DNA of 64,000 nt from Prosopocoilus inquinatus (Eukaryota; Arthropoda; Insecta; Coleoptera; Lucanidae), in contig CM069871.1 in NCBI GenBank assembly GCA_036172665.1, forward strand, positions 992,001 through 1,056,000. Direction: 5' to 3'. The notes under the pieces were generated by a model. It searched no databases and had not been told where the DNA came from. It worked only from the letters and a program-made list of their open reading frames with translations. Of the stretch, positions 34,801 to 49,800 are shown one piece after another. The translations under genes were made by a program, and so were the position numbers. Every line of letters starts with the position of its first letter. Position 1 is the stretch's first letter.

Positions 34801-37800
34801 GTCAAATATTTTTTTTAATTTATATTGTCACGAATTGATAAGGACGTACTCCGCCCTGTCACGATCAGATAAGTTTTTTTTTTAATGCGAAAGTTATAAA
34901 TTCGACGATTTGCACCACGTTACATGATAAGGGAAACGTAGTTATGTTATAAGGGGGTCAGGGAGTCATCACCACGTTCCATTTTCCCTTATAGTACATC
35001 GAGCTTGCAGAGCAGGACATTGACCGAACTAAAAGTAATAATTAATTTAAGGTTTGCGTTATCTAGCCTTCCTGCAGCGCTCTCAACCAAATGCCCCCTC
35101 AGGAACCGATTCACTAATAATCTTAAACTAAATGTATTAATAAATACTCCGACATTAGAAATTAATCTCCGATTCCAACCAATTCACTGCTTGAATCTCA
35201 ATAATAATAATGAATTGATTTACAAATTTCTCTTTCTCAATTCATTTTTCCGTACAGGATGTGACAAAGTGCATTTTCCAAAAAAAAAAAAAATCTGATC
35301 GGAAAGTCTATGCATCAAAAATGTCAGCGTCTCGTTGAAACATAATTAATGAGCGAGCGCGTTAATTGTTTTGAATGAAATACGATCCGCTGGCGTAAGT
35401 AAGTTCAGCAACTTGATTTTCAATTGTCAGCATGAAATCTCGTCATTTAAAAACGTTAATTTTGTTTACGTTCCATAGATCGAAAAGGTCTTTGATCTGC
35501 AAGCAAAGCTAACGTCTGCGATTCATGCAGACAGCTTCCACAGCAGCAATTAAGCCGGTGTTGCGAAATGCTTAACTAAACAATTTCGTCAGTTAAACTT
35601 AAAAATACGTATTTTGTTTAAAACCAAGAGTAAAAAACGAATTTAGAATACGATTTTTCATATTGTGACAGCAGTGACGTGCAGATTGATCTATTTTTAT
35701 TTTTTATTTATTTTTAGTCGCCCCATTTTACGTCACAGAATGTTATCGCAATTTCTTATTGGTTCACGATGATTCTAGTAACTTCCAGAATGTAGGAATA
35801 TATTATAAAAGCCGTACCGGTCCGCCAGTGGAGCAGTGATAAGTTAGCAAGCGAAGTGTTCATACCTCGAATATTAGAAAGTACATTCTGTAGAAGTATT
35901 ATTTGATAGACAAGTGGTGCAGCTCATTACTATTGTGTTTTTGATTGTGTAAAGCGACAGTTTGTAATTAAAGTGTTCTGAAATTAACAACTATAATTTG
36001 TGAACCCCGAATTCGTAACAATATTGTTAGTGAATAGGTCGAATCCGGTAACAACCTGTAGGTACATCGGTGATAATTACTTTTTGATAATAATTGCCTA
36101 ATCGTCGCATATATTTTTTATTGTATAATCTATGACGTCTCTGATGTTATGTTGAATGGAGAAGTGATTTAGTTTTATAATGGAGCTCCGAAACCATTTC
36201 GTTAGTTTATTACGGCCCCACCGGGACGTCGTATATTACCCGGCGCTTTTTGTCCACTCATAAAACGCACTGAAATTCCCCCATTTTTATCATGCCTCTC
36301 CACTTCAGGCACTAAAAAAAGGGAAATCCCCGCTACATCTCAATATACTCCTAAGTGTAATAAAATAATGCCGAAGGTAGAATCCGCGACGAACGCCCTC
36401 CCTCCATCGCCGCCTTCTCCTAATAATAAATCAAAAAGTTAAAACTGTTTTAAACGGGTCTTCATTTTTGGGAGGGGGGCGGGGGGGCTTCGCTTCGATC
36501 GGAACAACCATCCAACGGACGCGACGTGACGTGTGAAATATGTGTTTTCATGTTTGCATTATAAAACATATTTCAGCCATCAGAAGGAAGAGGGGGAGGG
36601 GGGGTGGAAACTTTCCGGGATATTTTATAGTTTCATGTCTTCTTCTTTACGGTCTACGTGATCGAACCGTAAAAGCAAACTTTCCGGATCGGATAACTCT
36701 TTTATATCTACATGTATGAAGAAGCACCTTAAGTTATGCATTTCTTCCACACGTATAAATTTCTAAAAAAAATTTGTTTTTTTTGGACAGATAAAGGAGT
36801 ATGAACTGAGCGAGGTGTTTCACCATTCCGAGGACGACCAACACTACGAGGTGCTGAAGATGGAGCACCTCACCCAGAACAGCATCAACGTCTGGAACGG
36901 AAACAGCGACATCGAAACAGCGATCGAAGAGGAGATCAAGGAGCAGGAGATCCATCAACGTCCAAACGCGAAGGTGCACCCCCGGTTCCAGCAGTTCCTC
37001 TACACGACGACGTCTTCTAGCGTTTCGAATTCGAGCTCGACGCCTGAAAATAGGGAAGCTAATACCATGTAAGTTAATCTCTAAACACAAACAAATCAAC
37101 AATGTACTGCGAAGCTCAGCTTAAATAATATATGCTCCTGCATGCGAACCTTAAAACCACGCTTAAGAACTTGAAATTGTCATATAGTATCATTTGAGTT
37201 GAGCGTCGTTGTAACTGAATCTAATCTTCTCTTCATCCTCGCTTGTAATGGTCAAAATTACAAAGGTTACAACGTCTACCTTTTTTTTCTTCTTCTTGTC
37301 GTACGTGTGTCTTCCGAGTTCGTTCTTTAACAATTCTTGGAACATTTACAATCCAGTATTCTTTTGGTCATCTACAATCATCGACCTCTCTATTTCCGAT
37401 TCGTTCTCCATCAATCTTCTTCCTTCTTTTGGTTTTGGTCGCCCAGATCCTCTTGAGTTACGATTTGCATCCACTTTTTCTCTTGTCGTTCTGTGTCTTC
37501 CATGCTTATTCTTTTTTTTTTCATTTCAATTTGGTATTTATTTTTGGCCACCACCTACAATCGTTGACCTCGCCGTTCCATATTAAAAAAAAAGAAAGAT
37601 CGTTTGTTTCGATTTAAATATTTGATTTTGTTGAACTTGAACTTTCTTGGATCGAAGTTTTGGTTTCTTTTCTTGCTTGCTCATGGATTTCTGAATATCA
37701 ATCACTGTTTTGCTGGATGACATCATCGATCTTCTTTTATTATTTACCTTCCTTATTTTTGGTCTGATCGTTCACCTCTTTTGTGCTTATTCTTTGACAA

Positions 37801-40800
37801 TTTCGACCACCACGGTCTCACCATTCCAGATTCCTCGTTCCTTTGCTTGATGTTTTGGTCACGTCAGTTCTTCTTTTTTTTCCATCCGCTGACATTAGCG
37901 TCTTTAGTTTTTCAAGGTAAAATGCGATGCGCAACGAATTTTAATCACTGTCACATGTAACTCAGCTTATATTTCATTTGGTACGTGACATCTTAACAAA
38001 GAAGTTACTATGTTATGGTGACGCATTGTTTTTGTAAGCTGGCGAGTTTAAATGAGGGCTTCGTCTCAGACCTGATTTAATTTAGATTACGTTTGTAAGT
38101 GTGTAGGGGGCGCAACTGACCCGACGTCTTTTCCACACACTTTTCTCCGGTAGAGGGAGATTTGCATTGTTTTTCGAATTGCAACTTGAGAAATTCCAGT
38201 TCCATCCGCTGACATTAGCGTCTTTAGTTTGTTAAGGTAAAATGCGATGCGCAACAAATTTTAATCACTGTGACATGTAACTCCGCTTATATTTCATTTA
38301 GTACTTGACATCTTAACAAAGAAGTTACTACGTTATGGTGACGCATTGTTTTTGTAAGCTGGCGAGTTTAAATGAGGGCTTCATCTCACACCTAATTTAA
38401 TTTAGATTACGTTTGTAAGTGTGTAGGGGGCGCAACTGACTCGACGTCTTTTCCACACACTTTTCTCCGGTAGAGGGAGATTTGCATTGTTTTTCGAATA
38501 GCAACTTGAGAAATTCCAGTTCCATCCGCTGACATTAGCGTCTTTAGTTTTCAAGGTAAAATGCGATGCGCAACGAATTTTAATCAGTGTGACATGTAAC
38601 TCAGCTTATATTTCATTTGGTACGTGACATCTTAACAAAGAAGTTACTATGTTATGGTGACGCATTGTTTTTGTAAGCTGGCGAGTTTAAATGAGGGCTT
38701 CATCTCAGACCTGATTTAATTTTGATTAAGTTTGTAAGTGTGTAGGGGGCGCAACTGACCCGACGTCTTTTCCACACACTTTTCTCCGGTAGAGGAAGAT
38801 TTGCATTGTTTTTCGAATTGCAACTTGAGAAATTCCAATTCAATCCGCTGACATTAGCGTCTTTAGTTTTTCAAGGTAAAATGCGATGCGCAACGAATTT
38901 TAATCACTGTCACATGTAACTCAGCTTATATTTCATTTGGTACGTGACATCTTAACAAAGAAGTTACTATGTTATGGTGACGCATTGTTTTTGTAAGCTG
39001 GCGAGTTTAAATGAGGGCTTCATCTCAGACCTGATTTAATTTAGATTACGTTTGTAAGTGTGTATGGGGCGCAACTGACCCGACGTCTTTTCCACACACT
39101 TTTCTCCGGTAGAGGGAGATTTACATTGTTTTTTTCGAATTGCAACTTGAGAAATTCCAGTTCCATCCGCTGACATTAGCGACTTTAGTTTTTCAAGGTA
39201 AAATACGATGCGCAACAAATTTTAATCAATGTGACATGTAACTCAGCTTATATTTCATTTGGTACGTGACATCTTAACAAAGAAGTTACTATGTTATGGT
39301 GACGCATTGTTTTTGTAAGCTGGCGAGTTTAAATGAGGGCTTCATCTCAGACCTGATTTAATTTTGATTAAGTTTGTAAGTGTGTAGGGGGCGCAACTGA
39401 CCCGACGTCTTTTCCACACACTTTTCTCCGGTAGAGGAAGATTTGCATTGTTTTTCGAATTGCAACTTGGGAAATTCCAATTCAATCCGCTGACATTAGC
39501 GTCTTTAGTTTTTCAAGGTAAAATGCGATGCGCAACGAATTTTAATCACTGTCACATGTAACTCAGCTTATATTTCATTTGGTACGTGACATCTTAACAA
39601 AGAAGTTACTATGTTATGGTGACGCATTGTTTTTGTAAGCTGGCGAGTTTAAATGAGGGCTTCATCTCAGACCTGATTTAATTTAGATCACGTTGGTAAG
39701 TGTGTAGGGGGCGCAACTGACCCGACGTCTTTTCCACACACTTTTCTCCGGTAGAGGGAGATTGGCATTGTTTTTCGAATTGCAACTTGAGAAATTCCAG
39801 TTCCATCCGCTGACATTAGCGTCTTTAGTTTTTAAGGTAAAATGCGATGCGCAACAAATTTTAATCACTGTGACATGTAACTCAGCTTATATTTCATTTG
39901 GTACTTGACATCTTAACAAAGAAGTTACTATGTTATGGTGACGCATTGTTTTTGTAAGCTGGCGAGTTTAAATGAGGGCTTCATCTCAGACCTGATTTAA
40001 TTTAGATCACGTTGGTAAGTGTGTAGGGGCGCAACTGACCCGACGTCTTTTCCACACACTTTTCTCCGGTAGAGGGAGTTTTGGATTATTTTTCGAATTG
40101 CAACTTGAGAAATTCCAGTTCCATCCGCTGACATTAGCGTCTTTAGTTTTTCAAGGTAAAATGCGATGCGCAACGAATTTTAATCAATGTGACATGTAAC
40201 TCAGCTTATATTTCATTTGGTACTTGACATCTTAACAAAGAAGTTACTATGTTATGGTGACGCGTTGTTTTTGTAAGTTGGCGAGTTTAAATGAGGGCTT
40301 CATCTCAGACCTGATTTAATTTTGATTAAGTTTGTAAGTGTGTAGGGGGCGCAACTGACCCGACGTCTTTTCCACACACTTTTCTCCGGTAGAGGGAGTT
40401 TTGGATTATTTTTCGAATTGCAACTTGAGAAATTCCAGTTCCATCCGCTGACATTAGCGTCTTTAGTTTTTCAAGGTAAAATGCGATGCGCAACGAATTT
40501 TAATCAATGTGACATGTAACTCAGCTTATATTTCATTTGGTACATGACATCTTAACAAAGAAGTTACTATGTTATGGTGACGCATTGTTTTTGTAAGCTG
40601 GCGAGTTTAAATGAGGGCTTCATCTCAGACCTGATTTAATTTTGATTAAGTTTGTAAGTGTGTAGGGGGCGCAACTGACCCGACGTCTTTTCCACACACT
40701 TTTCTCCGGTAGAGGGAGTTTTGCATTATTTTTCGAATTGCAACTTGAGAAATTCCAGTTCCATCCGCTGACATTAGCGTCTTTAGTTTTTCAAGGTAAA

Positions 40801-43800
40801 ATGCGATGCGCAACGAATTTTAATCACTGTAACATGTAACTCAGCTTATATTTCATTTGGTACGTGACATCTTAACAAAGAAGTTACTATGTTATGGTGA
40901 CGCATTGTTTTTGTAAGCTGGCGAGTTTAAATGAGGGCTTCATCTCGGACCTGATTTAATTTAGATTACGTTTGTAAGTGTGTAGGGGGCGCAACTGACC
41001 CGACGTCTTTTCCACACACTTTTCTCCGGTAGAGGGAGATTTGCATTGTTTTTCGAATTGCAACTTGAGAAATTCCAGTTCCATCCGCTGACATTAGCGT
41101 CTTTAGTTTTTTAAGGTAAAATGCGATGCGCAACAAATTTTAATCACTGTAACATGTAACTCAGTTTATATTTCATTTGGTACGTGACATCTTAACAAAG
41201 AAGTTACTATGTTATGGTGACGCATTGTTTTTGTGAGCTGGCGAGTTTAAATGAGGGCTTCGTCTCAGACCTGATTTAATTTAGATTACGTTTGTAAGTG
41301 TGTAGGGGGCGCAACTGACCCGACGTCTTTTCCACACACTTTTCTCCGGTAGAGGGAGATTTGCATTGTTTTTCGAATTGCAACTTGAGGAATTCCAGTT
41401 CCATCCGCTGACATTAGCGTCTTTAGTTTTTAAGGTAAAATGCGATGCGCAACGAATTTTAATCGCTGTGACATGTAACTCTGCTTATATTTCATTTGGT
41501 ACGTGACATCTTAACAAAGAAGTTACTATGTTATGGTGACGCATTGTTTTTGTAAGCTGGCGAGTTTAAATGAGGGCTTCATCTCAGACCTAATTCAATT
41601 TAGATCACGTTTGTAAGTGTGTAGTGGCGCAACTGGCCCGACACCAATTCAACAAATACAAGCGAGTAGCGAGACGGAGCTGCAACATTGTAACTTTCAA
41701 TCACTTTATCGTGCTTGTATGTGATGTAGAGGCAGCAAAAGTAAAGAAAAAAAAAGTCGTCGAGCTTGGCCTTTTGTTAACTGCTCTCGTTTTATTATTA
41801 GGTTATCGTTAGCCAGCGGAACGTAGCAAAGATCACGTGCCGTTATTTAAGATCGCAACACGTCACGTTCCGATAAAATGGTAACATAAAACCTGAGTAA
41901 TTCGGAGCCGTAAAACACGACGTTTTCGAGATCTCAAAAATCCGGAACGAAAACGGTCGCAGCGACGCCGATAAATCCGGGGCGCCCCCGAACTGCTCCT
42001 TGCCGCATAAATTTCATCGGCGGCCGCGCCGCCGAAAATACGACTCGCTTCCGTGCAGTGCACCGCCGTTTTGCCGGCCGGTATTTTAATATTCGGCGGC
42101 GCATGCAATAAAAGAAACCTTAATAGTCCGGGGGCAATTTATCTCAATTAGCCGGGCCCCGGAGTGAGCCGGACGCGAAATGAGTTACGAGTTACATAGG
42201 TACGATGACACACACGTGTGCAATCAACGGGAATCAATTTACAGATGTAAAATTAATTTCTGACGAGCCAAAGCGCATTTTGTTGACCGTCGAGTTCAAA
42301 ATGGCGCTTGCGTGCTCGAAGGAAAACCCGTCCGTGTGTTCCGTTCAATTGATTTCCATTCGTGCATTCATTGGTCGGTACATACGTACATAAATTTTAA
42401 GCGCTACATTCGCACTCGGTCCACCAAATAGACAGTCATTGTTACAATCCATCATCCAGTCCAGTGCTTCTCAAACTGTTTTCTCCAGAGCTCTTCCTCA
42501 AAGATTCTTTCAGATGAGGGGGTTCAAAATATCTGACTAACGTCTGCAATACGATTGCAAAAATACTCTTCTGCGTTGCACCAAAGCGAGAGAGAGAGAG
42601 AACGCACCGACACCGACACCGACACAAAGATGATCATGATCAATTGTCAGAAACAAAGAAAAATAATCAAAAAAGAAAATCAAAACAGAAGATCGCTTGA
42701 TACTGACAAAGTTGAGTTAAAACAAAATCGAACGCATTTCTCAAATTATCACGATCCCATTTTGGAAGCGAAGAAACCTTGATTTTCCTCCTCAAGTTCC
42801 TCTGTCTGGCTGGAAGATTTTCCTCGCGATTGGAAAGGCGAAAACAAATTAAGATCGTTCAGTTCCGACAGGAAATCTTTCGAGGATATTTCCTTTAGGT
42901 ATCCATCCGAAACTGAAACAGACGAAGATCGCTCAGTTCTGACAGACACAAGAAGAAAAAACAAAAAAACCTGCGATGACATTTATTGGAATTGGGGGGA
43001 GAAAATGAGCAAAAAAAATGCGATTTCATTTTTTTTTTTTTTGGACACAGATCATCAATTGTTGCTGGAGAAACAAAGAAAAAGAATCAAAAACAAAAAG
43101 TCAAAACAAAATAATCGATTGAAGCAACAAGCGAAACCAAAGAGGAAAGAAAATGCGGCCGTAAAATTTCGAAGAAACGAAAAATAACAAATGAAGATCG
43201 ATTGAAGCCGTCGGAATCGAAACAAAATCAAAAGCACATGCGTCGCCATCTGTTACCCCCGAACCGTAACGTTGCGCTCTTTATTTACCAAAGAAACAAA
43301 AAACAACTGAAAATTCCATTAACGTTCAAGAACGATGTTCTTAAAGCAACTTGAATTGAATTAAAAAAATGTGTAGGAGGTCACTGTTTAAACTAATTAA
43401 AAGAAAAACATATGTGGCGCCATCTGTTATCAAGAGTCGTAACGTTGTCCTATTTATTTGTGGGGAGGCAATTTTTTCAAGACAACTGAAAGACGCTGAG
43501 AAAATCCAAGAAATGATGTTACAAAAAAGCAATTTCGAATAAATACAGTTGACCGGAAATGGTTACAGAAAAGAAATTAATGTCGAACATAAGCAGCGCG
43601 ATCTGTTGAAACGCAGCCGTAATACAATCTTGTTCCCTTTAAATTCCGAAAGACATTTCCGAAACAGTTGAAAATAAATTTCTTCCGGAGAATGTTTGAT
43701 TAAACAGTTCTCTGTTCTGCGTTAGTTTTGCGGGAGCTTTCTTAACCTAACCTAACCGAAAATTTTGACAGCTCAAAGTTCTTTTTTGTTTTTATTTGTC

Positions 43801-46800
43801 ACGTTCATTGAATTTCTTTCACGGATAATTACAATAGCCATTTGTTTTTCTTATTTATTTATTTATTTATTTCTCGTGAATTATTTTTCAGAGGCATTTT
43901 AAATCCACCGTCCGTTTTGAATTTTTATTTCGTTTTATTGCGATCGGTATATGTTTTTTTTTCTTGTTTTCTTGGGGAGTTTTTTCCGTTTGGATTGGGC
44001 TCCTCGATAATCGAGAATTTAGTCAGAAAACGTTCTTCGTTTTTTTTTTTTGCTTTAATTGTTTATCATTTGTCAGAAATTAAATAATTTCTCTGGAAAT
44101 ATTATTATTATTTTTTTCATTTTTATTGTGCTTTTCGTTACGTAATCAAAAGTGTTTTAATTTTTTTTTGTTTCTGACCCTTATTCTTTTTTCCCTCGCC
44201 GCGCCGCAAAATGTTGCGATCTTCGTTTGTTTTTCTTGCTTACTTCTGGATTTTTTCTGTTTGGGTTTATGTTTTCGATAAGCGAAAACGATTCAAAAAA
44301 GTCCTTCAATTTTTTTGTTTTCTGTTTTGCTTGCCATTTTTCGGGGAATTAAATAATTATAATTTCTCGAGAAAGTTTTTTTTTCCATTTTCATTGCGTT
44401 TCTCGATATTTACCAAAAAATTTGTTTGTTACCCTTTTTCGTACTTTTTTTTGTCGCGAAATCTTACGATCGTCATTTGTCTTTCCTGTTTGCTTCCGGA
44501 TTTTTTTTTTTTGCGTTCGAATCGAGGGGTTTCCCGATAATCGAAAAAAACAGATATTTTTTCCAGTTTTGCTTTCTTAATACGTAATAAATTTTGTAAT
44601 AATAAAAGGCGCGTACGGTTGAAAATTTTGCAAGCCAACAAAGAAAAAGAATCAAAAACAAAAAGTCAAAACAAAATAATCGATTGAAGCAACAAGCGAA
44701 ACAAAAGAGGAAAGAAAATGCGGCCGTAAAATTTTGAAGAAAGGAAAGGAAACAAAGGAAGATCGATTGAACCCGTCGGAATCGAAACAAAATCAACTGA
44801 CAGAAACAAAAGAAGATCGATTGATGATGACGATGATGCGAAACAAAAAAGAAAACGAGACAAGACTGAAGAGAATGCGGCCGTAAAACTTTGAAGAAAG
44901 GAAGGGAAACAAAAGAAGATCGATTGAAGCCGTCGGAATCGAAAGAAAATCAACTGACAGAAACAAAAGAAGATCGATTGATGCGGACGATGATGCGAAA
45001 CAAAAGAGGAAACGAGGAAGGACTGAAGAAAACGCGTCCGCGAAATTTTGAAGAAAGGAAAGGTAACAAAGGAAGATCGATTGAAGCCGTCGGAATCGAA
45101 ACAAAATCAACTGATACAAACAAAAGAAGATCGATTGATGCGAAACAAAAGACGAAAGGAGGGAAGACTGAAGAAAATACGGCCGTAAAACTTTGAAGAA
45201 AGGAAGTGAAACAAAAGAAGATCGATTGAAGTCGTCGGAATCGAAACAAAATCAACCGACAGAAACAAAATAAGATCGATTGGTGCTGACGATGATGCGA
45301 AACAAAAGAGGAAACGAGTGAGGACTGAAAAATATGCGGCCGTAAAACTTTGAAGAAAGGAAGGGAAACAAAACAAGATCGATTGAAGCCATTGGAATCG
45401 AAACAAAATCAACTGACAGAAACAAAAGAAGATCGATTGATGCCGACGCTTCGTTGATCTCTAGAAAAACAAAAAAAACTGAGAAATTAGAAGAAAGCAC
45501 GACTCTTAAATTTTTGGCGAAAGTCTGTCAGAAACAAAGGAAGATAGATTATTACGAACGGATTCGAAGAAGGAAAATCGATTTATACTTGACAGCAACG
45601 GAAGAAGATTTTCGAAACAAAAATAACTGACAGGGGGGGGGGGGGAAGGAAACTGGGAAACCTGAGACCTGAAAATTTTGCACCAACGAACGAAGAACGA
45701 AAGCAAATCGATTGCCGTCGATGAAGAAAGAACGGTTTAACGATGACAATTATTTTAAATAAAAGAAGAAGAAAATGAGAAGAAGATAGCCGGATTATAA
45801 ATAAAGTCGGAAACAAAAGCAGAACGATCGAAGTTTTTGCGGATGTCTTTCGAACTCTAGTGGCGATAGTCTTCTTTCTTCCGGAAGAAGGCAGAAGATC
45901 TAAGTTGATTTTCCTCGGCTTCCATACCTATGTGACTCAAAGAAGATTTTAGATTTTAAAATGTTAATCAGAGGATAAAGATCAAGCCTCGAATCGATTT
46001 TTTTTCTTTGGCTGAAGAAAGAAGATTCGACTTCGTCATTCCATCTTGAAAGCCAAAGCAATGGGATTTCCTTCCTTAGATTTCCTTCGTCTTCGGAATC
46101 TGATGAAGGGGCTTTGAGGATCAAGTTTTTGCCCGAGGCACAAAGATCTGGTTGCCTTAGGAACTCAAACCGCGATAGTCTTCTGTCTTTTAGAAGAAGA
46201 GGAGAGAAGATCTAACGCAACTTAAGCCCGTAAGACGAGAAATGATGCTAATCGACGGTCAAAATCTTTTATTTCCCACTTTTCCAACGGTCTTCCAGCT
46301 TTCGGTTTTTGCTTTTCGAACTCGCACGGCGTCTTCTTTTGTTTTGCGCGGAAGAAGAAAGGATATCAACTCGATCCAAGCGCCTGGAAACGAAGAACGA
46401 AGAAGAAGCAGCAAAATATCTGATTTCTCTCGTCTTAGGCGTTTGACTTTAAAAATAAAATGCCTTTCGGATTTGAACCGCGTTGATCTTTTTTTTTTTT
46501 TTTGGTGGAAAGAAGATTGAATTGTTAATGGTCGTTAATCGTTAGTCTTCTTTTTTTCTGAAAGAAGGGAGAAAACCAAATCTAACTTCAACCGTCGGGA
46601 AGACAAGTATCCAAACTCCTCGGCTTCTTCCGTCCTTGATATTTTGCTGAAGGGATTCAGTTTCGTGAAGAATCGGTTTTCGAAATCATTTACGCGTGTT
46701 ACGTGTGTTGCAGGGATGCCTTCGGATTTCGAAAACGTGTGTTATACGTTTTTATTAGCATCTCCGTTATAGAATAATTGTATAATTGTATTTTTATAAC

Positions 46801-49800
46801 ACAAAATTACGTGTGGCACGGTTCGATCTAATTTTGTGGTGTAATTCGCAGACGGTTTTTTTTATGTATCTCATGGCACTCCGGCAATAAATCATCTTAC
46901 GATTTTCCGGCTGCGTCGGCATTTTATTTGCCTGAAGTGAAACTTTTATCGGCCCGGAATTTTCATTTCTAGCATACCGCAAGCGTCTGCAGCTGCGCTT
47001 TTCGTGGTAATGAGATTGAGTGTTTATTTTGAACGTCGTCGAGACTGACCCTTAAAACTCGGCGACGCCTTGGTTTCTTGGAATTACATGGCTTCTGCGA
47101 TTTACGTTTTTTTTCATCCGCTTGTTATTCCGGCGGAAATATAAATTACGTTCGCACTTTTGGCATTTGACGCCATTGGTTGTTGTTGACATCATCTATG
47201 GAACGGTTGGTTCTTGTTTATGTCACGATGATTTCGATTCGTCCGATTTCCCTTTCCTTTCTTACGGCGCTGTTCAGAAAACGAATTTAAGTAACTTTAA
47301 AACTCTTTAATATTTTAAATTTTAAAATTTGAAATCTAAAGAATCGTCCAGAATCGCATTTTTGCTTTTTAACGCCTCAAATTCTTAGGTTTGAAGTATT
47401 AGACCCGATTTCACGATCGAACTTTAGGAGGCTTTAAAATAAAAGTCACATTCTGATGTATAAATAACTACGTTTTCGCATCTTTTTGGATATATGACTG
47501 TGACTTTCTGTGACTTTTATTTTAAAGTCTCCTAAAGTTCGATTTTGAAATCGGGCCTTATAAGAGTCAAAGTTACTAAAATTCGCTTTCTGAATAGCAC
47601 CATTTGATTTCTTCCCTTCAAGGGTTCTTTAACTTACACCCGATTTCATAATCGTTCTAAAGGAGACTTTAGAATTAAAGTCACAGTCACATGTCCAAAA
47701 AGATGCGAAAACGTAGTTATTTATACATCAGAATGTGACTTATTTTAAAGTTTATTAAATTTTTAAATCGTCAAATTCAAGTATTGCTGAATACCACCAT
47801 TAGTTAGGGGTGAGGTCAGGTTTGGCCTTACGGTCGATGGTTATGTTTGTGTGCGGATCCCCCCCCCCCTCCCCAGAGAGTCGCTAACCCACGAAGCCAA
47901 GACAGGTCTCTCGGTACCGGCAGGAACTGGAGGTTCGACGTTTGTCGGTTGTTACTTGGTGCCCTGGTGGACGAAAACACTTCTGAGTTTGTCTCAGCCT
48001 GACCCCGGCTTTAATTTTAGGTTTTGAGTTTAACTTTGTTCGACGTATTGTATACTTATCATAAAACTTGTTTCTACTCAGGCAGACAGAAGAGCACCGG
48101 TTATCCCATCATCATCCTGGCTTGGTGGCGATTTTGCCCGAGCAACGATTAAATTAAGCCGCCTTATGAACGTTCAGGAATACTTTTTCGACGGGGGAAA
48201 GATGTGATAATAAAATTATCATATCAAATAAGCTTTGTGACTGCCTCTAAGGTTTCAATGAGAACCAAAATATCAACAGAATGTTAATGTTATGCCCGAA
48301 CAGCCTGTACGCTTTTTACGTGACCGACTTGAAACTTCATGCATAATACATGCGTGTATTAACGAAACACGATTAAATTAAGCCCCGTTATCGAAATTCG
48401 TGAGACGCTAATCGACCAACTCTTAATGTTTGTTTAACAAGGATATGCTAATTAATTCCCCCATAATACGTTGCGACCGGGAAACTTACTCGCATTAAAA
48501 CGCCAGCGTCTGGGCTAATTGATTAAGTAAAGCGCGAACCCCCCCCCCCCCGCCAGAACGAATGTGACTTTCCATTACCTATTATCGCCGCCGATATCGG
48601 CCTAATCATCTTAAACAAAGCCTGTTACCTTAGGCCTTGGAGAAAATCCGCCGCCGCTGTCTACTCGGAAGGTCGCACTTATGCTATTATTATGTTTACA
48701 TACAGCAGCGGAGGGATTGGGGGGGGGGGGGTAGTTGTTGGTAGTAAGTCAGCTAACCGTGGAAACGTATCATTTTCCGGGATTGCGGGGGCGAGCCAGG
48801 CGCGCGCGGAGTTGAAAGCGAAATATTAATATTTGGTTTCCGCCCCTGGAAAGTTCATGTTTTGAACTACCTCGCTGTTCAAACACCGTAAATTATACAC
48901 GGCCGCAGTCAATTCGGGGGGGGGGTTATCATAAACGCGTCACGTGTGTATTAGGTGGATTCGAATTTATGTAGAACGCTAAGTCAATCGATTTCAAATT
49001 ATGATGCTGCGGACCTAGATTTACTAATAATATTAAAGACACAGTCACACAAGATTTATTATGAAATTACCTACTCCTGCCGTTTGTTCGCGCTTGCTCT
49101 TGAATATTCCGCTAATTCCTTTGGTTACATAAAGTACAAGTTTTAAAAATTTTGTTGCAAATCGTTTTCGCAATGTCAGGTCAAAAAGCGATCGTCGGAT
49201 GTGACTGTTTTATCTCTGCTCATAAAATACAAGCTTTGAGAGCCTCGAGATATAAAAAAATCGGACTTCAAATGTGTATTCTTTTAATTTTACTTTCATT
49301 TAAATTTGTACCTATCATAAAAAATGAGCAGACAATGTTTCGGGGAATATGCGAAAGTTTCATTTTTTCTTGCATTTTTGAATTCCTGAGCAAATTCTAG
49401 CCTGAATTGATGGGTCGCACTATAGGTCTATCTCGATGGGTTCTCGAGTTGTACCATCAGAAACAAATGAAGAAAACTCGGAAACCGCTCGCGCTAGACC
49501 CATGATGCGACCCATCATTTCGGGCTAGAATTTGCTCAGGAATTCAAAAATGCTATTATATACTGAGTGTTCCGCCGAAAAAATGGTAACTTGGATGTAT
49601 TTCTTGACAGTAAGGCGATGTTCAATTGTTTTCTTTTTATAAAGGACATTTCATACCTTGCTCTTTTTTCTTTTAATTTTACTTTCATTTAAATTTGTAC
49701 CTATCATAAAAAATGAGCAGACACTGTTTCGGGGAATATGCGAAAGTTGCATTTTTTCTTGCATTTTTGAATTCCTGAGCAAATTCTAGCCTGAATTGAT

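Noticed and set aside
43746..43758. CCTAACCTAACC as an interstitial telomere repeat
   Set aside because: Just over two units; common by chance in insect DNA and without context.
45632..45645. Long G or C homopolymers here and at 47860, 48540, 48720 and 53890 as structural elements
   Set aside because: Isolated single runs without the four-tract pattern of a G-quadruplex; lengths may also be affected by sequencing error.
47930..47950. GGTTCGACG as a Pol III B box of a tRNA-derived SINE
   Set aside because: No matching A box at the right distance and no tRNA-like fold or A-rich tail.
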